Assembly (NCBI GenBank): GCA_030608765.1 | Contig: JAUWDN010000051.1 | Coordinates: forward strand, 1 to 7,126 | DNA from: Promethearchaeota archaeon | GTDB taxonomy: Archaea > Asgardarchaeota > Lokiarchaeia > Sigynarchaeales > SOKP01 | DNA: 7,126 nt | Direction: 5' to 3' | Shown here: positions 1 through 7,126 of the stretch, in pieces | Layout of the letters: each line of letters opens with the position of its first letter | Numbering within the stretch: the stretch's first letter is position 1 | Translations under genes and position numbers: made by a program | Notes under the pieces: generated by a model | Told to the model about the DNA's origin: nothing | Seen by the model: the letters and a program-made list of their open reading frames with translations, nothing else | The model's database searches: none

Positions 1-1
1 C

Positions 2-592
2 ACAATACTAGAAATGAGTATGTGGTGGATAGCATCTCCGATAGTAGGCTATACAGTAACATATGGCGTTGTTAAAGTACTTAATAAACGCAAACTCAAG
101 CATTTAAAGGGATTCAAAGACTTTGAAAGATCAGAGAACAAATATTCCTATATAATCTTGATTATGATATGTATTACAGCCTTCGCTAGAGCTGGAAATG
201 ATTGTTCTAACGCAGTTGGAATAGTGGTTGGAGTTGGAGATGAGATCAATTTAACCTTATTATTAATTATGACAGGTTTTGGTTTAGCAGCTGGTGTAAC
301 GGTTTTGGGAAGAATTGTTATTAAAAGCTTAGGTAAAATGACGGAACTTCGACCGAGTACAGCATTTGCTGTGCAAGTACCAACAGCAGCCGTCATGCTT
401 ATTGGGACCATTCAAAAAATCCCTCTTTCTGGTTCGCATTTGCTCGTGGCCTCATTAGTGGGACTTTCAAAAGCAAGCAATACACCAATGAAAAAAGGAC
501 TATGGAAAATCATCGTAATTTGGTTATTGACTTTTCCTATCGCAGCTATTCTTTCAATTATACTATACTTTCCCATTAACCTTCTACTCTAA
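2..592 (+). CDS. PiT-family inorganic phosphate permease, C-terminal part (5' end outside window)
   Basis: Membrane permease of the PiT (PHO4) family, which imports inorganic phosphate by ion symport. The frame is open to the left edge (T-I-L-E precedes the first ATG at 14), so the gene is cut by the window and the ATG is internal. About 196 residues are visible. Counting from that ATG, the family signature GNDCSNAVG is at 61-69, GKMTELRPS at 107-115, and the second signature appears as IPLSGSH at 136-142, where most relatives have PVSTTH. Hydrophobic segments lie near 4-22, 46-58, 78-104, 117-134 and 164-191, as expected for the C-terminal repeat of PiT. The protein ends in a hydrophobic helix, normal for the family. 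The next gene's coding signal begins about 14 nt after the stop, so co-transcription is possible. The family call is firm. The substrate is inferred from the family, since sulfate permeases of the CysP type are related. Confidence 0.9.
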   Translation, partial: TILEMSMWWIASPIVGYTVTYGVVKVLNKRKLKHLKGFKDFERSENKYSYIILIMICITAFARAGNDCSNAVGIVVGVGDEINLTLLLIMTGFGLAAGVTVLGRIVIKSLGKMTELRPSTAFAVQVPTAAVMLIGTIQKIPLSGSHLLVASLVGLSKASNTPMKKGLWKIIVIWLLTFPIAAILSIILYFPINLLL

Positions 593-606
593 CTCAAAAA
601 AATAAA

Positions 607-694
607 GTGAAGTTCTATAAAAATTATCAGACCCCAAGACTTACAAAACTATATACCGGAACAATACCGAAACGCTTCTAGTTTTGGACCATAC
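607..694 (+). other. Probable N-terminal coding segment of the methyltransferase, out of frame by one base
   Basis: Just upstream of the ATG at 695 the methyltransferase frame reads protein-like sequence (DLQNYIPEQYRNASSFGPY) with no standard start codon. A GTG at 607, 14 nt after the PiT stop, opens the +1 frame with V-K-F-Y-K-N-Y-Q-T and then reaches a stop at 679-681. Removing one C from the CCCC run at 632-635 joins the two frames and gives a 237-residue protein that begins at this GTG. The extra base could be an assembly error or a real frameshift. The alternative is initiation at a rare ATA (617) or ATT (623) codon in the methyltransferase frame. No Shine-Dalgarno sequence precedes 607. 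Confidence 0.5.
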
Positions 695-1321
695 ATGCTT
701 CCTTTGTTTGGAAAAATGTATTTTGGAAGGATACAGAATATAATTGAAGCTTTTCTTCAGTTAAGAAAAAGTTTTCCTAAAGTTCTTGATATAGGAGGCG
801 GTTTGGGGCTATTTTCTTTGAATTTTAAGCTGAATTTTCCAAAGAGCGATGTTTTTATTTTTGATTATACCCAACGCGAAGGAATTAAAGAAATCTTGAC
901 AAAAAATCCTCATTTAAGAATAAAAGATTATATCCAAGCAGATATTCAAGAAAAAACTCCTTTCGATTCTAATAGATTTGACTTAATCTTTGCTCTTGAT
1001 ATTTTGGAACATGTAGAAAATCCATCAATAGCTATTGACGAAATCCTACGAATTCTAAAAGAAGATGGTCTTTTGTTTATATCTGTTCCTACCGAGAGCC
1101 TCTTGCTACAAATAGTTAGAAGGCTTATAGGAACTATTAAAAATATACAAATCAACCCACATTGGTTAGGAATGGTCAGGTCGGAAAAAGAATTCCTTGA
1201 TGTCTTACAAGGAAAAAATATAAATATAATTTTTAAGAGAAGGTATCCGTTTAATTTACTTCCAAGGGTATTTTCTTACGACATGTTTTATTTAATTCAA
1301 AAGCCTTCAGTTATATCTTAG
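695..1321 (+). CDS. Class I SAM-dependent methyltransferase (Methyltransf_11 type), 5' end disturbed
   Basis: Small Rossmann-fold methyltransferase. Numbered from the ATG at 695 (208 aa): SAM-binding motif I VLDIGGGLG at 30-38, the acidic end of strand beta2 at IFDYTQ 55-60, motif II/III FDLIFALDILEHVENP at 95-110 and LKEDGLLFISVP at 121-132. The LDxLEHVxxP and LKxxGxLxxSVP pattern is typical of Methyltransf_11 and of sugar- or lipid-linked methyltransferases, but nothing shows the acceptor. The ATG is probably not the true start. The same frame reads convincingly as protein upstream of it (see the entry at 607-694), yet no ATG, GTG or TTG occurs in that frame between the stop codon at 608-610 and position 695. 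The gene follows the PiT permease on the same strand and precedes the TraB-like gene by 44 nt. The fold is certain and the substrate unknown. Confidence 0.85.
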   Translation: MLPLFGKMYFGRIQNIIEAFLQLRKSFPKVLDIGGGLGLFSLNFKLNFPKSDVFIFDYTQREGIKEILTKNPHLRIKDYIQADIQEKTPFDSNRFDLIFALDILEHVENPSIAIDEILRILKEDGLLFISVPTESLLLQIVRRLIGTIKNIQINPHWLGMVRSEKEFLDVLQGKNINIIFKRRYPFNLLPRVFSYDMFYLIQKPSVIS

Positions 1322-1325
1322 GCGT

Positions 1326-1350
1326 CCTTAATTAACATTTCAATTAAAGG
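1326..1350 (+). repeat. Imperfect inverted repeat between the methyltransferase and the TraB-like gene
   Basis: CCTTAATT (1326-1333) faces AATTAAAGG (1342-1350), complementary except for one extra A, with an 8-nt loop. It starts five bases after the methyltransferase stop and ends 15 bases before the next ATG. No T run follows, so it is not a classic terminator. It could be a weak hairpin or a protein site. In AT-rich DNA such a match may also be chance. Confidence 0.25.
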
Positions 1351-1365
1351 GTAATATAAGGGATT

Positions 1366-2340
1366 ATGAAAGAATTTAAGTTTTTAGATTACGATGGAAC
1401 ATCGCTTTTCTCCAATTGCATAGTGTATCAAAATGAAAAGAGGGTACAAGTTCATTTGCTACCCGTGATTCACATCGGAGAAGTAAGTTATTATGTTGAA
1501 TTATTGAACTATATCCAAGACCGCATCTGTGTATTTGAAAAGCTCAATCTTGCTTCTTCAAATATAGATAAAGAGATATTCGTAAAGAATCTTGATGAAT
1601 ACTTAGAAATTACTTCTCCCGGGATAGAAGATTTCTGGAGTCGATATAAGAATCTTTTAAAAAAGTTTTACAAAAAATTTCTTACCCGAGATGTGAAGTT
1701 GATTTGGAAAACGGTTAAAAAAGAGTTTAAAAACTTTGACGCTAATATTCAAAAAATCTACGATGATTGTTTAAAAACAGGTTTTGGAATTCAAAACTTA
1801 TTTCCAATACAGTTATATTTATGCGAAATCATGAATTTGGATCATCAAATGATTACAATTGATTATGTAGGCGATATTCCTCATCGTACCAATTGGATTC
1901 ATGCCGATTTAGACTTCGATAAAATAACAGAAAATGTGGATATCTTTGATTTAATAGAGGATTTATTAACAGAACCATCTCCGGAAGAACTTGAAGTACT
2001 TCTAAAACAAATGAGCCTTATTTTAATAAATATTCTCGGAATGGTGGAATTTAGGGTGACTCCTGGAATATCTAAAAGAAGAGAACTTTTGGCAAATGGG
2101 ATAATTCAAGGATTAACTCAACAATTTGAAGAGATTTTAAACTACACTCCTGATTATATAATGGAGGATAGAAACTCGATGGTTGAGGAACAAATTTTGA
2201 ACTTAATCGAGGAACACGAGGAAATCGTAGTATTTTACGGGGTAGCGCATATGGGTGCAATAGAAAGGTTCTTATTAAACCAAGGTTTTAGTTTCAAAAA
2301 CCAACAGAGTTTTAGGGCGTTCAAAATTGAAGAAAATTAA
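1366..2340 (+). CDS. TraB/PrgY/GumN-like (TIKI-superfamily) protein, hypothetical
   Basis: A 324-residue soluble protein with no signal peptide or membrane helix. Three blocks resemble the TraB/GumN superfamily: near the N terminus LLPVIHIGEVSYY (31-43) followed by VFEKL (56-60), where relatives have a hydrophobic strand, HIG/HIA and E; MEDRNSMVEEQIL (266-278), matching the RN..M motif; and VVFYGVAHMGAIERFL (288-303), matching the GxxH box of the C-terminal strand. A central IHAD segment (178-181) recalls the HADM motif I remember from bacterial members. The candidate metal or catalytic residues are therefore His36, Arg269 and His295. Superfamily members include TIKI metalloproteases and PrgY/TraB pheromone-control proteins, but most prokaryotic soluble ones have no known activity, so none is assigned. 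Residues 90-125 form a lysine-rich, probably helical insert. The ATG follows AAGGGATT, a weak ribosome site. The gene converges on the lyase gene with 15 nt between stops. Confidence 0.65.
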   Translation: MKEFKFLDYDGTSLFSNCIVYQNEKRVQVHLLPVIHIGEVSYYVELLNYIQDRICVFEKLNLASSNIDKEIFVKNLDEYLEITSPGIEDFWSRYKNLLKKFYKKFLTRDVKLIWKTVKKEFKNFDANIQKIYDDCLKTGFGIQNLFPIQLYLCEIMNLDHQMITIDYVGDIPHRTNWIHADLDFDKITENVDIFDLIEDLLTEPSPEELEVLLKQMSLILINILGMVEFRVTPGISKRRELLANGIIQGLTQQFEEILNYTPDYIMEDRNSMVEEQILNLIEEHEEIVVFYGVAHMGAIERFLLNQGFSFKNQQSFRAFKIEEN

Positions 2341-2344
2341 AAAA
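2332..2344 (-). terminator. Oligo-T tract downstream of the lyase gene, candidate archaeal terminator
   Basis: Read on the minus strand, the sequence 12 nt past the lyase stop is TTTTTTAATTTTC. Archaeal RNA polymerase commonly terminates at such T runs without a hairpin. The tract lies over the last codons and stop codon of the convergent TraB-like gene. The 3' ends of the two transcripts would therefore overlap. Confidence 0.45.
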
Positions 2345-2355
2345 TAGTTGTCAGT

Positions 2356-3798
<1,443 letters not shown>

Positions 3799-3803
3799 TT
3801 ATA

Positions 3804-3823
3804 CTTCCCATCCATTTCCCATT
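3804..3823. repeat. Two TTCCCAT direct repeats 11 bp apart, possible operator upstream of the lyase
   Basis: TTCCCAT occurs at 3805-3811 and again at 3816-3822, a period of 11 bp or one helical turn, so both copies face the same side of the DNA. They lie about 30 bp upstream of the TATA-like box of the lyase, a place where archaeal activators often bind. No regulator gene is visible in the window. Confidence 0.35.
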
Positions 3824-3921
3824 CAAGTTAAAACATGGATTTTCTATTCCTTTCGGATGAAGAAAATTGTACTTGGGGGACTTCTTAAATTTTTAGTGAA
3901 AGGACAAAGTGCAGAAATAAA

Positions 3922-4743
3922 TTAATCGTTTTTCTTGTGCGCTCTTATTGAAAAAATCATTGGTACTGAATATTTAAAAGTTTGAAATTCCCAATAATGG
4001 TCTTCTCTTTGATTCATATCAGGATGAATTTGAAAGAAACTAAACGGAAATTCGTGAAAAAATTCTAATTCTAACCCTACCTTTAATAGAGAATTAAGAA
4101 CATGTTCCATAGGATGAAACCAATCGTAAGTTGTGTTATTTTGCACCTTATAATTGGGATCAGCGTATGACATCTCTTCATCAAATCTATAAGGTTTTCC
4201 TTCGTTAAAATAATCGTATCCAACTTGAAAAGCTTCCTCGTATTTTTCATCAATTAAATTACCAAAGGGGTGGTTTTCAACAATATAGAAGGTTCCTCCC
4301 GGTTTCAAGCAATAATCTATTATTTCAGCCCATTTAAATAAATCGGGCAACCAACCGATAACACCATTAGATGTAAAAACAATATCAAACTTATCCTCTA
4401 AGATATTTGGTATATCGTAAATATTAGCATTAATAAAATTAGCAGGGATATCTAATTCTTCACTTAACTGTCGTGCAAGAGCTATAGCTTTATCAGAGAA
4501 ATCTATACCAGTAACATCTGCCCCCATTCGCGCAAAAGAAAGCGTATCCATGCCAAAATGACATTGCAAATGTAATAAAGTTTTACCTTCTACATCCCCT
4601 ATTTCTTTGAGTTCAATTGGAAAAAGAGAAGATTTTCCGGATTTAAATCCATCTAAATTATAAAGTTTAGATTTAGCATTGACCTCAACTAATTCATTCC
4701 ACCTTCTCAAGTTTGTTTTAAAGTATTCCTCGTTATTCTTCAA
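3922..4743 (-). CDS. Class I SAM-dependent methyltransferase (Methyltransf_25-like), TTG start
   Basis: A 273-residue methyltransferase from a common bacterial/archaeal group of unknown acceptor. Motif I is the group's unusual form LLHLQCHFGMD (56-66), in which the canonical GxGxG is replaced by QCHFG. Motif II is VTGIDFS (77-83) with Asp81 expected to hold the SAM ribose. Next come FDIVFTSNGVIGWLPDL (119-135) and LKPGG (146-150). The C-terminal part is rich in aromatics (WFHPMEHVL at 208-216, FFHEFPFSFF at 228-237) and probably forms the substrate lid. The start is TTG at 4743: the frame is open only eight codons further upstream, with no ATG or GTG, and the N-terminal pattern N..YF..N...WNELV fits relatives that begin here. 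It lies 26 nt after the beta-helix gene and is probably its co-transcribed partner. No clear T-tract terminator separates it from the lyase promoter region. Confidence 0.88.
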   Translation of the reverse strand: MKNNEEYFKTNLRRWNELVEVNAKSKLYNLDGFKSGKSSLFPIELKEIGDVEGKTLLHLQCHFGMDTLSFARMGADVTGIDFSDKAIALARQLSEELDIPANFINANIYDIPNILEDKFDIVFTSNGVIGWLPDLFKWAEIIDYCLKPGGTFYIVENHPFGNLIDEKYEEAFQVGYDYFNEGKPYRFDEEMSYADPNYKVQNNTTYDWFHPMEHVLNSLLKVGLELEFFHEFPFSFFQIHPDMNQREDHYWEFQTFKYSVPMIFSIRAHKKND

Positions 4744-4769
4744 ATAAAACCAGCCTATATTCTGTTAAT

Positions 4770-5189
4770 TTAAAGTTTTTTGCTCTGTAATTCGTCTTTT
4801 GAGTCAGCTACTCCGATTAACACCCTATTTTTCATATTCAGATTTTTAAAATTAAGAGAACTATCTTTCCCAACAACGCAATTCTCTAGTTTAAAGTTTT
4901 GTCCAATTTTAACATTGTCAAAGACGATAGTGTTTGAAATTTCGACATAATCTTGAATCTCTGAATTGGAGCCAATGTATACATTTGGTCCTAAAAGAAC
5001 ATCGTCTCCAATTTTTACATTGTCTTCTAAATAAACGGGTTCGATAAATGTTGGATAATCTCCCACGTAATTTTCAAGGCGGTTACCTAATTTTGTGAAG
5101 AACCTTAGCATGAGTTCTTTAATATTTGACTTTTCAATATCATCAAAATTCCCAATAAGCTCTTCAATCTTGATTAATTCTTCTTTCAT
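4770..5189 (-). CDS. Short left-handed beta-helix (hexapeptide-repeat) protein without histidine
   Basis: A 139-residue protein. Residues 1-42 are charged and probably helical. Residues 49-126 consist of hexapeptide-like turns (VYLEDN, VKIGDD, VLLGPN, VYIGSN, SEIQDY, VEISNT, IVFDNV, KIGQNF, VVGKDS) that build a left-handed parallel beta-helix. The run SNTIVFDNVKIGQ (85-97) resembles the C-terminal helix of archaeal sugar-1-phosphate nucleotidylyltransferase/GlmU-type proteins, but the nucleotidylyltransferase domain is absent. The sequence contains no histidine at all, so it cannot have the three zinc ligands of a gamma-carbonic anhydrase or the catalytic histidine of hexapeptide acyltransferases. 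A scaffold or regulatory role, or a partner for its neighbours, is more likely. It sits 20 nt after hypB and 26 nt before the methyltransferase, all on one strand, which points to one operon. The fold is well supported and the function unknown. Confidence 0.75.
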   Translation of the reverse strand: MKEELIKIEELIGNFDDIEKSNIKELMLRFFTKLGNRLENYVGDYPTFIEPVYLEDNVKIGDDVLLGPNVYIGSNSEIQDYVEISNTIVFDNVKIGQNFKLENCVVGKDSSLNFKNLNMKNRVLIGVADSKDELQSKKL

Positions 5190-5209
5190 AATTTTTCATC
5201 TATATTATT

Positions 5210-5935
5210 TTATAGTTCCATTAAATTCATTAATTTTTCAATGTTCTCTCCAGTTTTTGCACTTGTTGTAATTACTTCTATTTTTGGGTTAATTTTTTTT
5301 GCGTCAGAGATCATTTTATCGACATCAGTTCCAAGGCGTTCCTTTAAATCGATCTTATTAATTACTGCAATATCTGACATTTTAAAGAGCATTGGATGTT
5401 TTTCAACAACCCATTCACCTTCAGTAGTAGACACTACAATTAATCTCATATCAGTTCCTAATACAAACTCTGATGGGCATATTAAATTCCCTACATTCTC
5501 AATAAAGACAAGATCGTAATTTTCTAAATCTTTATTTTTGATTATCTTGTGAATATGATACGCATTTAAGGCGCATTCTCGACCGGTATTGATCTGAATT
5601 GTTTCGGCTTTGTGCTTTTCAATACGATCAGCATCCACTCGAGTAGTAATATCGCCACAAATCACTAATATTCGGTATTGTGAGGATAATTTCTCGACTA
5701 TCTTTTCTAATAAAGCAGTTTTACCTGCTCCGATAGCTCCTACAATATCAAACGATTTTATATCATTATCTTTAAATTTTTGATGTACTCTATTAGCTAA
5801 CAAGTCGTTATCTTTTTCGACCGCTTTTTTAGCTTCAATTACCTCATCTCTTATCTCATCTCGAGCTAAATTAGTACTTTCGACTTCTTTAATCCTTGAA
5901 ATTATTTTTTCTTCCTTATCTGACATAGAGAACAT
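5210..5935 (-). CDS. hypB: HypB-like nickel-insertion GTPase with altered metal site
   Basis: SIMIBI-class GTPase related to HypB, which delivers nickel to [NiFe]-hydrogenase with HypA. Motifs in the 241-residue protein: P-loop GAIGAGKT (66-73), GDITT (94-98), DADRI (101-105), INTGRECA (115-122), FIENVGNLICP (144-154), TEGEWVVEKHP (171-181), base-recognition NKID (193-196) and SAK (225-227). The EKHP form and GAIG P-loop match archaeal HypB. At the dimer-interface metal site, Cys121 and Cys153 remain, but the histidines of the archaeal consensus CHLDAH are Ala122 and Tyr126; His127 and His129 are nearby and might substitute. The usual TEGDD is TEGEW. Residues 1-57 form a long charged helix, longer than in the methanogen protein; Met4 is a second possible start. 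No hypA or hydrogenase gene is visible. It leads a tight run with the beta-helix and methyltransferase genes. It may be a true HypB or a paralogue serving another metalloenzyme. Confidence 0.82.
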   Translation of the reverse strand: MFSMSDKEEKIISRIKEVESTNLARDEIRDEVIEAKKAVEKDNDLLANRVHQKFKDNDIKSFDIVGAIGAGKTALLEKIVEKLSSQYRILVICGDITTRVDADRIEKHKAETIQINTGRECALNAYHIHKIIKNKDLENYDLVFIENVGNLICPSEFVLGTDMRLIVVSTTEGEWVVEKHPMLFKMSDIAVINKIDLKERLGTDVDKMISDAKKINPKIEVITTSAKTGENIEKLMNLMEL

Positions 5936-5950
5936 GCTACTGTTTTTGTT

Positions 5951-5960
5951 TTATTAATAT
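5951..5960 (-). promoter_or_regulatory. TATA-like element upstream of hypB
   Basis: Minus-strand ATATTAATAA is centred about 20 bases before the first ATG (5935) and about 30 before the second (5926). With the usual 26-base spacing, transcription would start close to these codons. That would give a leaderless mRNA and favour Met4 as the start. The AT-rich background makes this weak. Confidence 0.3.
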
Positions 5961-5988
5961 TTGAAGGAATTTCTATTTTTCGCTATTC

Positions 5989-6900
5989 TTACTTTAAATA
6001 TTTTAGTGTAATAATATTAGCTGCTAGAACAAAAAATCCTCCTATGATGGTGAAAATTGAGAGATTCCCTAAAAAAATTGCCGCATTAATAGTTGCCATA
6101 ACAGGTTCAAAATACGATAAAATCACAATGTTGCCTCCTTTATCTTTCTTTACTCCAACATTATACAACGTAAACGCTAAAGCAGTAGGGAGAAGCCCTA
6201 GCATTAAAATAATAATTAAATCCAAATTTGTGATTTTAAATAAATCTGTAATACCAAATGGTAGAAATGGAATAATTAAGAATAAAGTTGACCATAAAGT
6301 TAAAAATGCATCAAAATTTCCATCCGAATTAATTTTTCCTCTATTTTTATAAATCTTTTTTTTTGAAAATATCAATATACCTAAGAAAAAACCTGAAAAA
6401 ATCCCAATGACTATTCCCAATATTAAAATTTGACCGGTCCAAAATTCCATTATGATGGATATTCCCGCGATTGCTAAAATGAAGCTAATAAAGTTGATTT
6501 TTGATACTTTTTCTTCCTTCGTTATTACTAAAAAGATTAATAGAAAAACACCACTTGTATATAATAAAAAAGCTGCAAAAGCATATCCAGTGAGGGTTAT
6601 ATTCAAAAAATAAAGAAATACTACCAATGGGTTAGAAATTGCTAATACAATTAAATATTTCCAATGCATTTTGAAACACTCTTTAAAGAAAGTAATAGAA
6701 AAAGATTTTGTTAAAAACATAAATAAGATTAGAAAAGCAGCTCCAAAAATGCCTCGGAACAGGACTATTGAATAAATTGGATATCCACTTAATAAAGAAA
6801 TAAATATCCCCACATTACCCATAAAAATTCCGGATAAGAACATGCTTATTTTGGAACCTGTTGAATTAGAATGAGCTTCATTTAATTCCTCTATGGTCAT
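5989..6900 (-). CDS. EamA-family (drug/metabolite transporter superfamily) permease
   Basis: Inner-membrane transporter of 303 residues with ten predicted helices, roughly at 18-38, 42-63, 80-99, 104-126, 133-151, 156-177, 197-216, 226-247, 258-277 and 281-299. These form two EamA repeats of five. Repeat landmarks are PIYSIVLFRGIFGA (41-54), LTGYAFAAFLLYTSGVF (103-119) and, in the second half, PTALAFTLYNVGVK (238-251) with ILSYFEPVMATINAAIF (260-276). The EP in the ninth helix and its following small residues are typical of DMT exporters. A short cytoplasmic N terminus (1-17) and a charged central loop (179-195) are visible. Many family members export amino acids or metabolites, so a link to aromatic metabolites of the nearby lyase is conceivable but purely contextual. 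The ATG lies about 29 bases from a TATA-like stretch, consistent with a short or absent leader. HypB follows after 53 nt without a T-tract, so read-through is possible. The substrate is unknown. Confidence 0.88.
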   Translation of the reverse strand: MTIEELNEAHSNSTGSKISMFLSGIFMGNVGIFISLLSGYPIYSIVLFRGIFGAAFLILFMFLTKSFSITFFKECFKMHWKYLIVLAISNPLVVFLYFLNITLTGYAFAAFLLYTSGVFLLIFLVITKEEKVSKINFISFILAIAGISIIMEFWTGQILILGIVIGIFSGFFLGILIFSKKKIYKNRGKINSDGNFDAFLTLWSTLFLIIPFLPFGITDLFKITNLDLIIILMLGLLPTALAFTLYNVGVKKDKGGNIVILSYFEPVMATINAAIFLGNLSIFTIIGGFFVLAANIITLKYLK

Positions 6901-6923
6901 TGTATTGTAGAAGTTATCATTGT

Positions 6924-6937
6924 TTTAATTTTATTGG
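6924..6937 (-). promoter_or_regulatory. TATA-like AT stretch upstream of the EamA transporter
   Basis: Minus-strand CCAATAAAATTAAAA covers about 6923-6937, centred about 29 bases before the ATG at 6900. This is the distance expected for a leaderless or nearly leaderless archaeal transcript. The region is generally AT-rich, so the call is tentative. Confidence 0.3.
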
Positions 6938-6953
6938 AATTGAATAATTCACA

Positions 6954-6965
6954 ACCAAAATTGGT
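6954..6965. repeat. Short inverted repeat ACCAA-aa-TTGGT upstream of the EamA transporter
   Basis: Perfect 5-bp arms (6954-6958 and 6961-6965) with a 2-bp spacer, about 20 bp upstream of the TATA-like stretch of the transporter gene. The size and position would suit a dimeric regulator. A match this short can also arise by chance. Confidence 0.3.
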
Positions 6966-7035
6966 GTAAATCTAAAAATTATGTGGTATTAATACGCTAC
7001 TTATTAATTTCATATCAATCAGGAGCAGAAGGAAT

Positions 7036-7053
7036 AAAATACCAATAAAAACA
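7036..7053 (-). terminator. Oligo-T tracts after the zinc-ribbon gene, candidate archaeal terminator
   Basis: Fifteen bases past the stop at 7068, the minus strand reads TGTTTTTATTGGTATTTT. Two T runs close together and no hairpin are the usual archaeal termination pattern. This would separate the zinc-ribbon gene from the transporter transcript that starts about 140 nt further on. Confidence 0.4.
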
Positions 7054-7067
7054 TATATATTAATTGA

Positions 7068-7126
7068 TTAATTCTTGAATCCACATATAGGACAAGTAGA
7101 AGTACCCCTTAATGTATGACCACACA
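7068..7126 (-). CDS. Zinc-ribbon protein, C-terminal end only
   Basis: The minus-strand frame entering from the right edge reads CGHTLRGTSTCPICGFKN and then a TAA at 7068-7070. The CG...CPICG arrangement is the second half of a small zinc ribbon, as found at the C terminus of many archaeal proteins with a CxxCG(9)CPxCG pattern. The first cysteine of the pair would lie outside the window. The end CGFKN followed directly by a stop shows that the ribbon closes the protein. It does not look like HypA, whose ribbon is followed by more residues. Everything upstream, including the main domain, is out of view, so no function can be given. Confidence 0.6.
   Translation of the reverse strand, partial: CGHTLRGTSTCPICGFKN

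Noticed and set aside
148..411. Open minus-strand frame inside the PiT gene
   Set aside because: It is the antisense of the conserved PiT signature region and has no independent evidence.
3835..3888. A 17-codon plus-strand frame starting with ATG
   Set aside because: It is very short, has no ribosome site or recognisable motif, and lies in the promoter region of the minus-strand lyase. Nothing supports translation.
4770..5189. Gamma-carbonic anhydrase or hexapeptide acetyltransferase
   Set aside because: The protein contains no histidine, so the zinc ligands or catalytic base of these enzymes are missing.
5241..5519. Open plus-strand frame antisense to hypB
   Set aside because: It is a shadow of the strongly supported HypB reading frame with no motif or start signal of its own.
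6044..6352. Open plus-strand frame antisense to the EamA transporter
   Set aside because: It mirrors the low-complexity hydrophobic gene on the other strand. The EamA reading explains the whole region.
7054..7076. Symmetric ATTAAT-tg-ATTAAT near the end of the zinc-ribbon gene
   Set aside because: The arms are themselves palindromic AT sequence and overlap codons and the stop, so the symmetry is probably chance in AT-rich DNA.

Overview
The window looks like AT-rich archaeal DNA. The clearest signs are a HypB whose P-loop (GAIGAGKT) and EKHP segment resemble methanogen-type HypB rather than the bacterial form, TATA-like boxes upstream of several genes, oligo-T tracts downstream of genes in place of hairpin terminators, and few good Shine-Dalgarno sequences. 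The low GC and the gene mix would fit a mesophilic anaerobic archaeon, perhaps an Asgard (Lokiarchaeia-like) genome. That placement is a guess and cannot be confirmed from the window.

Layout: three genes point right. They are the 3' part of a PiT phosphate permease (2-592), a small class I SAM methyltransferase with a disturbed 5' end (coding signal about 607-1321), and a TraB/GumN-like protein (1366-2340). After a 15-nt convergent junction, everything to the right edge is on the minus strand. Read in the direction of transcription these are the tail of a zinc-ribbon protein (7126-7068), a ten-helix EamA/DMT transporter (6900-5989), a HypB-like GTPase (5935-5210), a short left-handed beta-helix protein (5189-4770), a second SAM methyltransferase with a TTG start (4743-3922), and a tyrosine phenol-lyase (3732-2356). 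The lyase has its own TATA-like box and an upstream direct repeat.

How the genes may work together: hypB, the beta-helix gene and the methyltransferase are separated by only 20 and 26 nt and are probably one transcript. The EamA gene lies 53 nt upstream. HypB normally handles nickel for [NiFe]-hydrogenase maturation, but this copy keeps both metal-site cysteines while the two histidines of the archaeal site are replaced (Ala122, Tyr126). Its beta-helix neighbour has no histidine at all, so the usual enzymatic roles of that fold are unlikely. The lyase matches Citrobacter tyrosine phenol-lyase position for position at the residues that separate it from tryptophanase. It would cleave tyrosine to phenol, pyruvate and ammonia, an unusual capacity for an archaeon. 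No tRNA, rRNA, CRISPR array, insertion sequence or integrase was seen.

Most notable points: the altered HypB metal site and its three-gene cassette, the archaeal tyrosine phenol-lyase with a possible operator, and the probable one-base frameshift at the start of the first methyltransferase.
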